Below, piece by piece: positions 1 to 7,297 of a DNA stretch of 25,213 nt. Within the stretch, counting starts at the first letter, position 1, and each line of letters opens with the position of its first letter. The stretch comes from a virus. The position numbers and the translations under genes are program-made. The stretch spans positions 1 through 25,213 of IMG/VR virus record IMGVR_UViG_3300021403_000051; one strand, given 5' to 3'. The notes beneath the pieces were generated by a model. It did not search any database, was not told the origin of the DNA, and saw only the letters and a program-made list of their open reading frames with translations.

Positions 1-45
1 CTGTCGCCTATCTCTCCCTCACACCCGCGCCGTCCCGTCGGTGGT

Positions 46-236
46 GAGATCCCTTGCCCCCCAACGCGTTTCGGTCGGCCGGACCTGTTGCGGCGCAACG
101 GGTTTCGCGGTCGGCGGCGGGCGCGCGGGATCGGTTGGTGCGCAACCGGTTTCGACCGGTGGGAATCGTTGTGGGCCAGGGTGTTTCGGTCCTGATTGGT
201 CGTGATCGGGAGGCGTTGCGGCGCAATCCGTTTCGG
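46..236 (+). repeat. left terminal repeat array, five degenerate units
   Basis: Five copies of a unit of about 28 bases read roughly GAnnTCSSTTGCGGCGCAA followed by CSSGTTTCGG. The TTG of each core starts at 54, 88, 135, 169 and 216, so spacings alternate exactly 34, 47, 34, 47. The core TTGCGnCGCAA is nearly palindromic; the flanks GAGATCC and GTTTCGG give it direction. The units fill the non-coding stretch before the terminase gene; no convincing gene is seen in 1-303. Related units in mostly opposite orientation lie at the right end. A protein-binding array (terminase, replication or regulatory protein) is the most natural reading, but the partner is unknown. Confidence 0.75.
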
Positions 237-303
237 ATCGGCCGCGGTCGGCCAGGATCCGCCCCGATTGGTTGGGGTCGGTCATGATCGGTAGGGGTCG
301 GTC

Positions 304-1755
304 ATGAGCGACGAATGGTGGGGGTTGGAAGATCCGCCGCCGTCGGCGGCGTGGCCACGCCTGGCGTCGGGGCGTCACCCGCGGGCGGTGGGGACGTACG
401 GTCCGGAGGTCCTGGCGTGGGCGTCGGAACGCCGGTTGCACCCGAAACGGTCATCGGTGCGGCGGTGGTGGCAACGGGCGGTGGCTTACCGGGCGTTGGA
501 GTACGACCACGCGGGCGACCTGTGTTGGGGAACGGTGATGGTGTCCGGTCCCCGCCAGACGGGGAAGTCGTGGCTTGAGCGGGACGTGTGCGCCTGGCGG
601 ATCCACCAGGCGGAACGGTGGGGCGAGGAACAGGCGTTACTTCACGTCGCGCATAAATTACCCGCCGCACAAGAGGTTTGGCGCCCCGCGGCGCGGTGGG
701 CGGCGGGGGTGTACGGACCGCGGACGGTGCGGTGGGCGAACGGGGAACAGCAGATCGAACTACCCGACGGGTCGCGGTGGATGATCCAGGCGGCGAACGA
801 CGGATCGGGGGTCGCCTTTTCGTTGTCCCACGTCCTGGTCGATGAGGCGTGGCGGGTCCCGCGGGTGGTGTTCGATGACGCCATCGTGCCGACGATGGCC
901 GAATCGGCGTCGCCGCAAGCGTGGTTGGTGTCGACCGCGGGGACGTCGGATAGCGACCTCATGTTGGGTAACCGCGTCGCCGCCATCGCCATGTTGGGCG
1001 CGGATGATCCTGGCGACCTGGCCATCCTCGAATGGTCGGCGCCCCCGGACCTTGACGTGGACATTGACGACCGCCGCGTGTGGCGGGCGGCGACGCCTCA
1101 TTGGGATGACCGCCGCGAAACGCGGATGGCGTCGGCCAGGTCGATGACGTCGGAACGGGCGTTCCGCCAACAATGGTTGAACCAATGGGTCCCCGCCGAA
1201 AAACCGCCCCTGTTGGGTCCGGACGTGTGGGGTCGGGTGGTGACCCTGGCGGCGCCGTCGGGGCGGGTGTCGTTCGGGGTTGACGTGGAGGCGGACCGCG
1301 CGGCGGCGGTCATCCTGGCGATGGGCGGCGGGGTCCTCGAATTGGTGGAACGCCTCCCGGTCGCGTCGGCGGTGGCCAGGGTGGCGGATCTCGCGGCGAA
1401 CCACCGGGCGTCGGCGGTGGGCGTGGACGCTAGTGGCCCCGCGGCGTCCCTGGTTGGCCCCCTGGCGAACGTTTTGGGTGTCCGCCTTGTCGCCATGTCA
1501 GGCGCGGATACGGCGGCGGCGTCGGGCGACCTGTTCGACAGGATGACCGCGAACCCGCGGGGCGTGGCGTTCCGCGCCCACCCGTTGCTACAGGCGGCGG
1601 TGGTGTCGGCGCGTACGCGGTCCTACGGCCAACGGTGGGCGTGGGAACGGTCGCCCGCCCCTGGGGTGTCGGGGGCGCCCATGGTGGCGGCGTCGTGTGC
1701 GGTGTGGGCGTTCGATCACGCGCCCACCCCCGTCGGTCGGTTCGAGATCCAATGA
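304..1755 (+). CDS. terL: terminase large subunit
   Basis: 483-residue packaging motor that would bind the prohead portal, hydrolyse ATP and cut the DNA. The Walker A motif GPRQTGKS is at about residues 82-89 and the Walker B segment VLVDEA at about 177-182. The C-terminal half has an RNase H-type nuclease look, with acidic positions in GVDVEAD and GVDASGP. Length and domain order fit phage large terminases. The ATG at 304 follows a G-rich stretch (GGTAGGGG) and a short tandem duplication of GGTCGGTCATG; the earlier ATG at 284 is out of frame. The portal gene follows by 16 bases. No small terminase is recognisable on either side, which is unusual; HNH lies upstream only if the ends are joined. 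Confidence 0.93.
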   Translation: MSDEWWGLEDPPPSAAWPRLASGRHPRAVGTYGPEVLAWASERRLHPKRSSVRRWWQRAVAYRALEYDHAGDLCWGTVMVSGPRQTGKSWLERDVCAWRIHQAERWGEEQALLHVAHKLPAAQEVWRPAARWAAGVYGPRTVRWANGEQQIELPDGSRWMIQAANDGSGVAFSLSHVLVDEAWRVPRVVFDDAIVPTMAESASPQAWLVSTAGTSDSDLMLGNRVAAIAMLGADDPGDLAILEWSAPPDLDVDIDDRRVWRAATPHWDDRRETRMASARSMTSERAFRQQWLNQWVPAEKPPLLGPDVWGRVVTLAAPSGRVSFGVDVEADRAAAVILAMGGGVLELVERLPVASAVARVADLAANHRASAVGVDASGPAASLVGPLANVLGVRLVAMSGADTAAASGDLFDRMTANPRGVAFRAHPLLQAAVVSARTRSYGQRWAWERSPAPGVSGAPMVAASCAVWAFDHAPTPVGRFEIQ

Positions 1756-1771
1756 CGGAAGGACGGAACCG

Positions 1772-2896
1772 ATGACGGTGGCGATGGCGGGATCCGGGGT
1801 TACCGGTCGCCTACTCTTCCCACCCCCTGGCGGCGGCGGTGGGCAGGAGACAGGACCGTTCGTGTGGGACGCCAACACCGCCCGTCGGATCCCTGGCGTG
1901 GGGCGCGCCCTGGGGGTGTATTGCGCCATGTTGAAACAGGCGCCCCTAGACGCGTGGCGCGGGTTGACGCCCCTTCCCCGCCCGCGCCTGTTGGAGGCGC
2001 CCGATCCCGATAACGTCCGGTCGTGGTTCGTCCAGGTGTCCGTTGAGGATTACCTACTCAACGGGAACGCGGTGTGCCTGGTGACGTCGCGGGGGTTCGA
2101 CGGGTGGCCCCTGTCGGTGGCGTGGATCCCCGCCCAATGGGTCACGGTGATGTGGACCCCTGGCCAACCCGCGGACTACTACGTGCAAGGGCGCGCCCTT
2201 CCGCGCGGCGACGTCGTCCACGTCAAGAGGGGCGCGGACCGTTGGTATCCGGTCCGCGGTGTCGGGGTGGTGGAGGAATATCTAGGGTCCCTGGACCGGA
2301 TAGCGATGGAAGAGGCGTACGAACGGGGGACCTTGTCGGGCGCGGGTGTCCCGTCGGTGGCGGTCATCGCGCCCAATCCGGACCTGTCGTCCACGGAAGC
2401 GGGGGTGGCTAAGGACCGGTGGGTTGAGAAATTCGCGGGTCCCCGCCGCGAACCCGCCATCCTTCCGTCCGGTACCCAGGTGATCCCGTTGGGTTGGTCG
2501 CCATCGGATAACCAAATGACAGAGGCGCGGCGGGCGTCGTTGCAGGACATCGCGAACATGTTCAACCTGGACGGTTATTGGATCGGGGCGCCGTCGTCGT
2601 CCATGACGTACCGGTCCCCTGGCCCGATGTACCTCAACCTGTTACGGACGTCCATTGAACCGGTCGCGGTCGATATCGAGGACACTTGGTCGCACGCCTG
2701 GTTACCGACCACCACGCGGGTCCGGTTCGACCGGCAGGCGTTGCTACGCGACGATTTGCAGACCACCGCGGACACCCTGGCCACGTTGACGGGCGGCGCC
2801 GCCGTGATGACCGTCAATGAGGCGCGCGCCTACCTGTCGCTACCGGTTGTCGACGGCCAGGCGGCGTCCGTGTGGTCCCCCATTGACACCGTGTGA
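1772..2896 (+). CDS. portal protein (HK97 type)
   Basis: 374-residue protein expected to form the dodecameric ring at the capsid vertex through which DNA passes and to which the connector docks. Portal-like features are the segment DYLLNGNAVCLV at about residues 93-104, and the helix region MTEARRASLQDIANMFNLDG followed by YWIG near residues 250-273, which resembles the stem/clip region of HK97-family portals. The ATG at 1772 is chosen because GGAAGGAC lies just upstream and the terminase stop is 16 bases away; a longer reading from 1697 would overlap the terminase. Position between terL and the prohead protease is canonical. It is slightly short for the family. Confidence 0.9.
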   Translation: MTVAMAGSGVTGRLLFPPPGGGGGQETGPFVWDANTARRIPGVGRALGVYCAMLKQAPLDAWRGLTPLPRPRLLEAPDPDNVRSWFVQVSVEDYLLNGNAVCLVTSRGFDGWPLSVAWIPAQWVTVMWTPGQPADYYVQGRALPRGDVVHVKRGADRWYPVRGVGVVEEYLGSLDRIAMEEAYERGTLSGAGVPSVAVIAPNPDLSSTEAGVAKDRWVEKFAGPRREPAILPSGTQVIPLGWSPSDNQMTEARRASLQDIANMFNLDGYWIGAPSSSMTYRSPGPMYLNLLRTSIEPVAVDIEDTWSHAWLPTTTRVRFDRQALLRDDLQTTADTLATLTGGAAVMTVNEARAYLSLPVVDGQAASVWSPIDTV

Positions 2897-2915
2897 CCCA
2901 GGAAGGGATCGAACC

Positions 2916-3542
2916 ATGACCACCGTTGGTCTGACCGCGTCGGAAGTCCGCACGTTCGGGGCGTTGGAACTACGCGCCGAAAAGGACGCCGCGGGGAACT
3001 ACACCGCCGTTTCGGGGCGGGCGGTCCCGTACGGGGAATGGGCCAACATCGGTTGGTACGCCGAACAATGGGCGGCGGGCGCCCTGGCCAAATCCATCAC
3101 CGAATCCGCCCGCGACCTCCCGTTGCTCATGTTCCACAACGCGCAAACGTGGCCCATCGGGGCGGCGGACGATTGGGATGACAACCGGAACGGGTTGGAC
3201 GGCCATTGGCGCCTGACCGATTCGGTGGAGGCGCAACGCGCCGCGGAACTAGCGGCGGGCGGGTACCTCACGGGGTTGTCGATTGGGTTCGTCCCGATCC
3301 GGGCGGCGTGGGAAATGGCCGACGATTGGAACCCCGATTTGGGGATCGACCACATGGACCGTTGTACGCGCCAGGAGGCGCGTTTAGTTGAGGTATCCAT
3401 GACCCCGACGCCCGCCTATGCGGGCGCCATGGTCGACCTGGTCCGCTCATCGGACCGCCCTGGCCGTTCGCGCGGCGACCGGAAATCACGCGAAATCGAG
3501 GCGTGGCGGCGTTGGGTGGACGGGATCCGCGGCGCGGCGTAA
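2916..3542 (+). CDS. prohead protease (HK97 family, S78)
   Basis: 208-residue maturation protease that would cleave the capsid delta domain and itself inside the prohead. The catalytic pattern is clear: His in LLMFHNAQTWPIG, Ser in GLSIGF, and the conserved acidic strand ARLVEVSMTPTPA. The ATG at 2916 has AGGAAGGG 9 bases upstream and is the first codon of the conserved part. The C-terminal 40 residues are Arg-rich (GRSRGDRKSRE) and probably removable. It precedes the capsid gene, which has a long coiled N-terminus suitable as substrate. A 156-base structured leader separates the two genes, the largest gap in the virion operon. Confidence 0.93.
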   Translation: MTTVGLTASEVRTFGALELRAEKDAAGNYTAVSGRAVPYGEWANIGWYAEQWAAGALAKSITESARDLPLLMFHNAQTWPIGAADDWDDNRNGLDGHWRLTDSVEAQRAAELAAGGYLTGLSIGFVPIRAAWEMADDWNPDLGIDHMDRCTRQEARLVEVSMTPTPAYAGAMVDLVRSSDRPGRSRGDRKSREIEAWRRWVDGIRGAA

Positions 3543-3698
3543 CGTACCGCCCCGAATGGCCCACCACGCCGGAACCAATACGGGGCACGCCGGAACCTAG
3601 CGTCACCACCTGGCCCGTAGCGCGTCACCACCTGGCGGGATGACCCTAGCGAACACACGGTGTTCGCTTTCATCCCTTCCCAATAGGTGGTTATCGAA
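3543..3698 (+). promoter_or_regulatory. structured leader of the capsid gene
   Basis: This gap holds two tandem repeats and one hairpin. CACGCCGGAACC occurs twice (about 3561 and 3585). CGTCACCACCTGGC occurs at 3601-3614 and 3623-3636, 22 bases apart. A perfect 9-bp hairpin, AGCGAACAC/GTGTTCGCT, spans 3648-3668 with a three-base loop and is followed by TT. The capsid SD (AGGTGG, 3685-3690) comes right after. The stretch TGACCCTAGCGAA (3641-3653) recurs at 23633-23645. The arrangement suggests transcript processing, partial termination or stabilisation that tunes capsid expression; which of these is not shown by the sequence. Confidence 0.6.
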
Positions 3699-4982
3699 AT
3701 GAACCCCGTTTTGGTCCGGTTGCAGGCGGAACGCGCCCGCGCGGTCGAATTCATCGACACCCTGTTGGCCCGCGTGGAGTCGGAATCGCGGGACCTGGTC
3801 GACGCCGAACGGTCGAACCTTGAGGCGACCCGCCAAAGGATCGCGGAACTAGACGCCCAAATCGAACCCCTCGCGGCGTTCGAGGACCTGCGGGGCGTCC
3901 ACCACGAATCGTCCGCGCGGGTCCTCGCCCCGGTTGGTCCTGCCCCCGCCGCCGACAACGGGCGGTCCCTGGGTGGCGGCGCGGCGGCGGAGTACCGCAC
4001 CGCGGGCGGCGTCATCGTGGACATCCTCCGGTCCCGTGGTTTCTTCCCCGACCGGACGGCCAACGCGTCGTCGGGTCCCCGGTTCCTGCCACCCGACGCG
4101 GAAGCGGCGTCGCGCCTGGCCCGCGCGGTGGTCAACCAGACCACCGCCGACACGCCTGGACTCCTGCCCACGCCCATCGTCGGCCAGGTGGTCAACCTGA
4201 TTGACGCGTCGCGCCCGTTCATCACATCCCTGGGTGGGGCAAAGCCGATGGGCGGGATCCCTGGGAAGTCGTTCGAGCGTCCGAAGATCACCCAGCACAC
4301 GCAATCGGGGATCCAGGCGGCGGAAAAAACCGCCCTCCCCTCGCGGGCCATGAAAATCGACCCCATCACGTTCACCAAAGCCACCCACGGTGGAACGGTG
4401 GACGTGTCCCGCCAGGACATTGATTGGACCTCGCCTAGCGCGTGGGACATCCTGGTCCGGGACCTGGCCGACGTCTACGCGGTGGACACCGAACAGGACG
4501 CCGCCAATGGTCTGGTCGCCGCCGTCGTCACGAACACCGTGGCCGTGGCCACCGACGATTTGGCGGGGTGGGCGGCGGCGTTGTACACCGCCGCGGGATT
4601 GGTCTACAAGGGCGGCGGGCGCCTTCCTGACCGCGTGTGGTGTTCCATCGACATGTGGGGAATGTTGGGCGCCCTGGTCGACACCGCCCGCCTGGGATTC
4701 CCACCCGCGGGGTTCGCGGCGGGCCAATTGGGCGAGTCGGACCTTACCCAATTCGGCGGGTACGTGTTGCAACTTCCGCGAATCGTCGTCCCGTCGTTCC
4801 CCGACGGAACGTGCATCGTCGGTTCGTCGCCCCTGTTCGAGGTGTACGAGGAAACCATCGGGTTGTTGTCGGTGGTTGAACCGTCGATCCTGGGTGTTGA
4901 GGTCGCCTACGGCGGATATCTCGCCTGGGGCGCCCTTGAGGAAAAGGGATTCGCAAAGATCACCGGACCCGCGGCCCCTTAA
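3699..4982 (+). CDS. major capsid protein (HK97 fold)
   Basis: 427-residue shell protein. Residues 1-70 form a charged, heptad-like helix (RLQAERARAVEFIDTLLARV, then ERSNLEATRQRIAELDAQI) that acts as a built-in scaffold (delta domain), followed by a Gly/Pro-rich linker and an HK97-like core with the typical segments VVNLIDASRPFI, KATHGGTVDVSRQDIDW and the C-terminal LGVEVAYGGYLAWGALEEKGFAKI. The ATG at 3699 is preferred over the GTG at 3687 because AGGTGG sits 8 bases upstream. The gene ends in CCT TAA, with a PKD-like reading frame continuing in the -1 frame without a good start of its own, so a minor extended form is possible. Confidence 0.92.
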   Translation: MNPVLVRLQAERARAVEFIDTLLARVESESRDLVDAERSNLEATRQRIAELDAQIEPLAAFEDLRGVHHESSARVLAPVGPAPAADNGRSLGGGAAAEYRTAGGVIVDILRSRGFFPDRTANASSGPRFLPPDAEAASRLARAVVNQTTADTPGLLPTPIVGQVVNLIDASRPFITSLGGAKPMGGIPGKSFERPKITQHTQSGIQAAEKTALPSRAMKIDPITFTKATHGGTVDVSRQDIDWTSPSAWDILVRDLADVYAVDTEQDAANGLVAAVVTNTVAVATDDLAGWAAALYTAAGLVYKGGGRLPDRVWCSIDMWGMLGALVDTARLGFPPAGFAAGQLGESDLTQFGGYVLQLPRIVVPSFPDGTCIVGSSPLFEVYEETIGLLSVVEPSILGVEVAYGGYLAWGALEEKGFAKITGPAAP

Positions 4983-4996
4983 TCACCGTTAGCGCT

Positions 4997-5380
4997 GTGG
5001 TGGGCGCGCTAGGCCAGGTCGACGCCCACGCTAGCGGTGTAACAGGAACAACGGCCACGTTCGACTACGGGGATTCGACCGCCGCCGACGTCCAGGACGT
5101 CACCGACGGGGAGGCGGATTCCGAGCACACCTATACCGCCAATGGGACGTTCACCATCACGGTTACGGACGACGATTCGGAAGGGACCACCACCGCCACC
5201 GTCGCGGACCTCGCGGCGTTGGAATTCGACCCCGCGGACCACACCGTTCCGGAAGTCCAGGCGTACGTCACCGACAACCCCGATTCGGTGGACGACGTCC
5301 GGGCGTTGGAGGCGGACGGTAAGGCGAGGACGACGCTCCTGGCGTGGTTGGACGCCCTGGACGACGGGGACACCCCGTGA
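4997..5380 (+). CDS. PKD/Ig-like capsid decoration protein, probable -1 frameshift extension of the capsid protein
   Basis: 127 residues from GTG 4997. Residues about 8-66 look like a PKD/Ig domain (ATFDYGDST, then EHTYTANGTFTITVTDD). Residues 72-120 resemble the small helical C-terminal module of actinophage head proteins (TVPEVQAYVTDNPDSV, then ALEADGKARTTLLAWLDAL). No SD precedes GTG 4997 and there is no internal Met. The frame is open upstream and reads L-I-T-V-S-A-V-V from 4979, which would supply the first strand of the PKD fold. That frame is -1 relative to the capsid gene and joins it at CCT TAA. The protein would sit on the capsid surface, alone or as a minority fusion. Independent initiation at GTG remains possible. 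Confidence 0.7.
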   Translation: MVGALGQVDAHASGVTGTTATFDYGDSTAADVQDVTDGEADSEHTYTANGTFTITVTDDDSEGTTTATVADLAALEFDPADHTVPEVQAYVTDNPDSVDDVRALEADGKARTTLLAWLDALDDGDTP

Positions 5381-5691
5381 CGGTTTCCGTTGATATCGGT
5401 CAGGCGCGCGATTGGATCCAGGTATCCGCCGCGCTCCTGACCGATGATCAATTAACCGTCATCCTCAACGCCGAAAAGGCGACCCAGGCGGCGTTATGCA
5501 CCATTGACCCGCTCAACGATCAACCCGCCCTCAACCAGGCGTTGCTACGGCGGGTTGGTCGCGCGGTCAACGCCCGCGGGCTACCGGGCGGGTATGTCGG
5601 GGACCCCACGTTGGGCGTGTCCCGCCTTCCGTCGTACGACGCCGAAATTGAGCGCTACGAACGTCCGTTCCGGTCGGTGGTGTTCGGATGA
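5377..5691 (+). CDS. head-tail connector (adaptor) protein
   Basis: 104 residues, probably the adaptor that docks below the portal. The sequence is mainly helical: TVSVDIGQARDWIQVS, then LLTDDQLTVILNAEKATQAAL and ALNQALLRRVGRAVNARG, followed by a glycine-rich turn and a C-terminal arm. This matches the size and helical pattern of HK97 gp6-like connectors directly after the capsid genes. The GTG at 5377 overlaps the preceding stop (GTGA), like most junctions here; a longer reading from 5344 would overlap the previous gene by more. The call rests on position and pattern, not on a diagnostic motif. Confidence 0.65.
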   Translation: MTVSVDIGQARDWIQVSAALLTDDQLTVILNAEKATQAALCTIDPLNDQPALNQALLRRVGRAVNARGLPGGYVGDPTLGVSRLPSYDAEIERYERPFRSVVFG

Positions 5692-6059
5692 CCACCGCGG
5701 AACAGGACATCGCCGCCGCCCTGGTGGGAATCGACGGGTTGGACCCTGTCGCCTACCGCCCGCGGGTGATTCATCCGGGATCGGCGTGGCCGGAATGGTC
5801 ATCCGCGCTACCCCTCACGGATTGCACCCTCAACGAAACGTTCGACGTCCTGGTGGTCCTCAACGACACCGACCAAAACGGGATGGCCATGGACCGCCGC
5901 CGCCTCATCCCGTTGGTGTGCGACGCCCTACGGGACGTCGGCGGATATATCCAGGGATCGGGTCCGGTCCGGATCGCCCTGGATCCAGGTAACCCCGCGA
6001 TGGGCGGTCCGTCGGGGTTCCGCGTCACCATCCAAATCACTACCCAGGAGGACGAATGA
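5688..6059 (+). CDS. tail completion/terminator-like protein
   Basis: 123 residues, ATGA overlap with the connector gene. The alternating helix-strand pattern (EQDIAAALVGID, ETFDVLVVLNDTD, RRLIPLVCDALRDVGGYI, GFRVTIQIT) matches the small alpha-beta proteins that cap the tail tube in siphoviruses. It lies immediately before the major tail protein; in many phages the gp10-like neck protein comes first, so the order here (terminator, tail tube, gp10-like) is slightly rearranged. No sequence motif is diagnostic. It could also be a head stopper. Confidence 0.5.
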   Translation: MTTAEQDIAAALVGIDGLDPVAYRPRVIHPGSAWPEWSSALPLTDCTLNETFDVLVVLNDTDQNGMAMDRRRLIPLVCDALRDVGGYIQGSGPVRIALDPGNPAMGGPSGFRVTIQITTQEDE

Positions 6060-6490
6060 CAATCGTTGAATCCCGCCTCAAGACAGGGACGTTCACCCTG
6101 GGTGGGACCGTTGAACCCCCCGCCGCGGGGACGTCGTTCGCCTGCCAGGCGTCGAACATCCACGTAACGCCGTCCTACGACGACGACGGGGACGATATCG
6201 AGACGTTGTGCGGCGACCAAATCCCCGCGGGGAAAAAGGAAACGTGGGTCATCGCGGGGACGTCCGTCCAGGATTTCGATGACCCCGATGGGTTCCTGGC
6301 GTATTGCTACCTACACGCCATGGAAACCATCCCGTTCACCTGGACCCCGAACCCCAACGGGTTGTCCTGGTCCGGTAACTGTGTCGTCGTCGCGTTGGAA
6401 GAGGGCGGCGACGTCAATTCGCGCCTGACATCCGATTGGGAATTCGACATCGCGGGGCGCCCGGACCGGACGTACGCGGTCACGCCGTGA
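6056..6490 (+). CDS. major tail protein (tail tube subunit)
   Basis: 144 residues with a beta-rich pattern: FTLGGTVEPPAAGTSFACQASNI, then ETWVIAGTSVQDFDDPDGFL, then a C-terminal strand pair ending in WEFDIAGRPDRTYAV. The predominance of strands, the small size and an exceptionally strong SD (CCAGGAGGACGA directly before ATG 6056) suggest a highly expressed tail tube protein; the position ahead of the chaperones and tape measure agrees. It overlaps the previous stop by ATGA. Short for a major tail protein but within range. Confidence 0.7.
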   Translation: MTIVESRLKTGTFTLGGTVEPPAAGTSFACQASNIHVTPSYDDDGDDIETLCGDQIPAGKKETWVIAGTSVQDFDDPDGFLAYCYLHAMETIPFTWTPNPNGLSWSGNCVVVALEEGGDVNSRLTSDWEFDIAGRPDRTYAVTP

Positions 6491-6867
6491 CCCTGGGTTC
6501 CGTGGAGATTGTCGGCGGCGCCCGGTTGCGGGCGACGTTGAAAAAGGCGGGCGCCGACATGGCGGACCTCAAGGACGCCAACCAGGCGGCGGGGCAAATG
6601 GTGGCGGACGAATCCCGTCCCATCGCGCCGCACCGTACCGGGCGCCTGGCGGCGTCGGTCCGCGCCGCCCGCCAGGTGGGGCGCGCCCGGATCCAGGCGG
6701 GCGGGGCGGCGGTCCCCTACGCCGGTCCCATCCATTGGGGTTGGCCGTCCCGGAACATCCGCCCGCAACCGTTCATATCGACCGCCGCGGTGGCAACCGA
6801 ACCCCAATGGTTGCCCCTATACCTGGACAACGTCCAAACGATTGTCGACACCGTGAGGGGTGCCTAA
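6487..6867 (+). CDS. HK97 gp10-like neck protein
   Basis: 126 residues from GTG 6487 (GTGA overlap). It carries the family pattern of HK97 gp10-like proteins: an N-terminal helix with LRATLKKAGADMADL, then APHRTGRLAASVRA, then the AAVPYAGPIHWGW segment and the closing QPFISTAAV. These proteins sit at the head-tail junction or help tail completion. It lies after the tail tube gene, later than usual. The SD is weak, so it may be translated by coupling to the major tail gene. Confidence 0.8.
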   Translation: MTLGSVEIVGGARLRATLKKAGADMADLKDANQAAGQMVADESRPIAPHRTGRLAASVRAARQVGRARIQAGGAAVPYAGPIHWGWPSRNIRPQPFISTAAVATEPQWLPLYLDNVQTIVDTVRGA

Positions 6868-7160
6868 TGAGGGTACGACGGACATTCCGCCTGGCGATGG
6901 AAGAGGACGGCGGCGAACGATTCACCGTCCAAACCACCGCCCTGGACCTGGTCAAGGCGGAACGCGACGGCCAGGGGTCCATACAACAGGGGTTGCGGAC
7001 CGCACATTTCGCGGCGTTGCGGATGAGGCGACCGGGTGTCCCCGTTAAATTCGATGATTTCTGTTCGGACCTCATCGAATTTACGGACATCACCGACGAC
7101 AACGACCCCGACGAACAGGAGGGCGCGGGGGACATGGACCCTACCCAATTGGAGGGATAG
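6867..7160 (+). CDS. tail assembly chaperone, first part (gpG-like)
   Basis: 97 residues; the start codon overlaps the previous stop (TAATG). It sits exactly where all long-tailed phages keep the tape-measure chaperone and has the usual look: an N-terminal strand region, VKFDDFCSDLIEFTDI near the middle and a very acidic tail (DDNDPDEQEGAGDMD). The -1 frame is open through its 3' end and runs into the chaperone-like sequence at 7166-7291, so a longer G-T fusion by frameshifting is likely in this family. No canonical X XXY YYZ heptamer was seen; GGGGGAC (7127-7133) and the G-run at GAGGGATAG are weak candidates. Confidence 0.7.
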   Translation: MRVRRTFRLAMEEDGGERFTVQTTALDLVKAERDGQGSIQQGLRTAHFAALRMRRPGVPVKFDDFCSDLIEFTDITDDNDPDEQEGAGDMDPTQLEG

Positions 7161-7165
7161 GGGCG

Positions 7166-7291
7166 TTGGCGGTGGCGGTGTCGATCACTACCGGGATTCC
7201 CCACACGGTGTGGCTATCCGACACCCGCGCCCTCATGACCGCCGTTGACCTGATAGCAGACATCGCGGAACGTCGCAAACGGAAGGGGTGA
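7166..7291 (+). CDS. tail assembly chaperone, second part (gpT-like)
   Basis: A 41-residue frame ending at TGA 7289-7291. Its sequence, TVWLSDTRALMTAVDLIADI followed by AERRKRKG, is typical of the distal half of tail chaperones in actinophages (a W-L-x-D start and a basic end). It can be reached by a -1 shift from the preceding gene, with the frame open across the junction, or by initiation at TTG 7166, which has GGAGGG about 9 bases upstream. Both routes may be used. Too short to be confident alone; position and sequence together support it. Confidence 0.6.
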   Translation: MAVAVSITTGIPHTVWLSDTRALMTAVDLIADIAERRKRKG

Positions 7292-7297
7292 CCAATC

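Noticed and set aside
54-287. 77-residue frame before terL as a small terminase
   Set aside because: It consists of translated repeats (RNxFR pattern), has no helix-turn-helix and no SD.
3416-4450. Long minus-strand frame of 344 residues over the capsid gene
   Set aside because: Shadow of the capsid codons caused by high GC; no SD, composition rich in Arg/Ser, and the plus-strand protein is clearly capsid.
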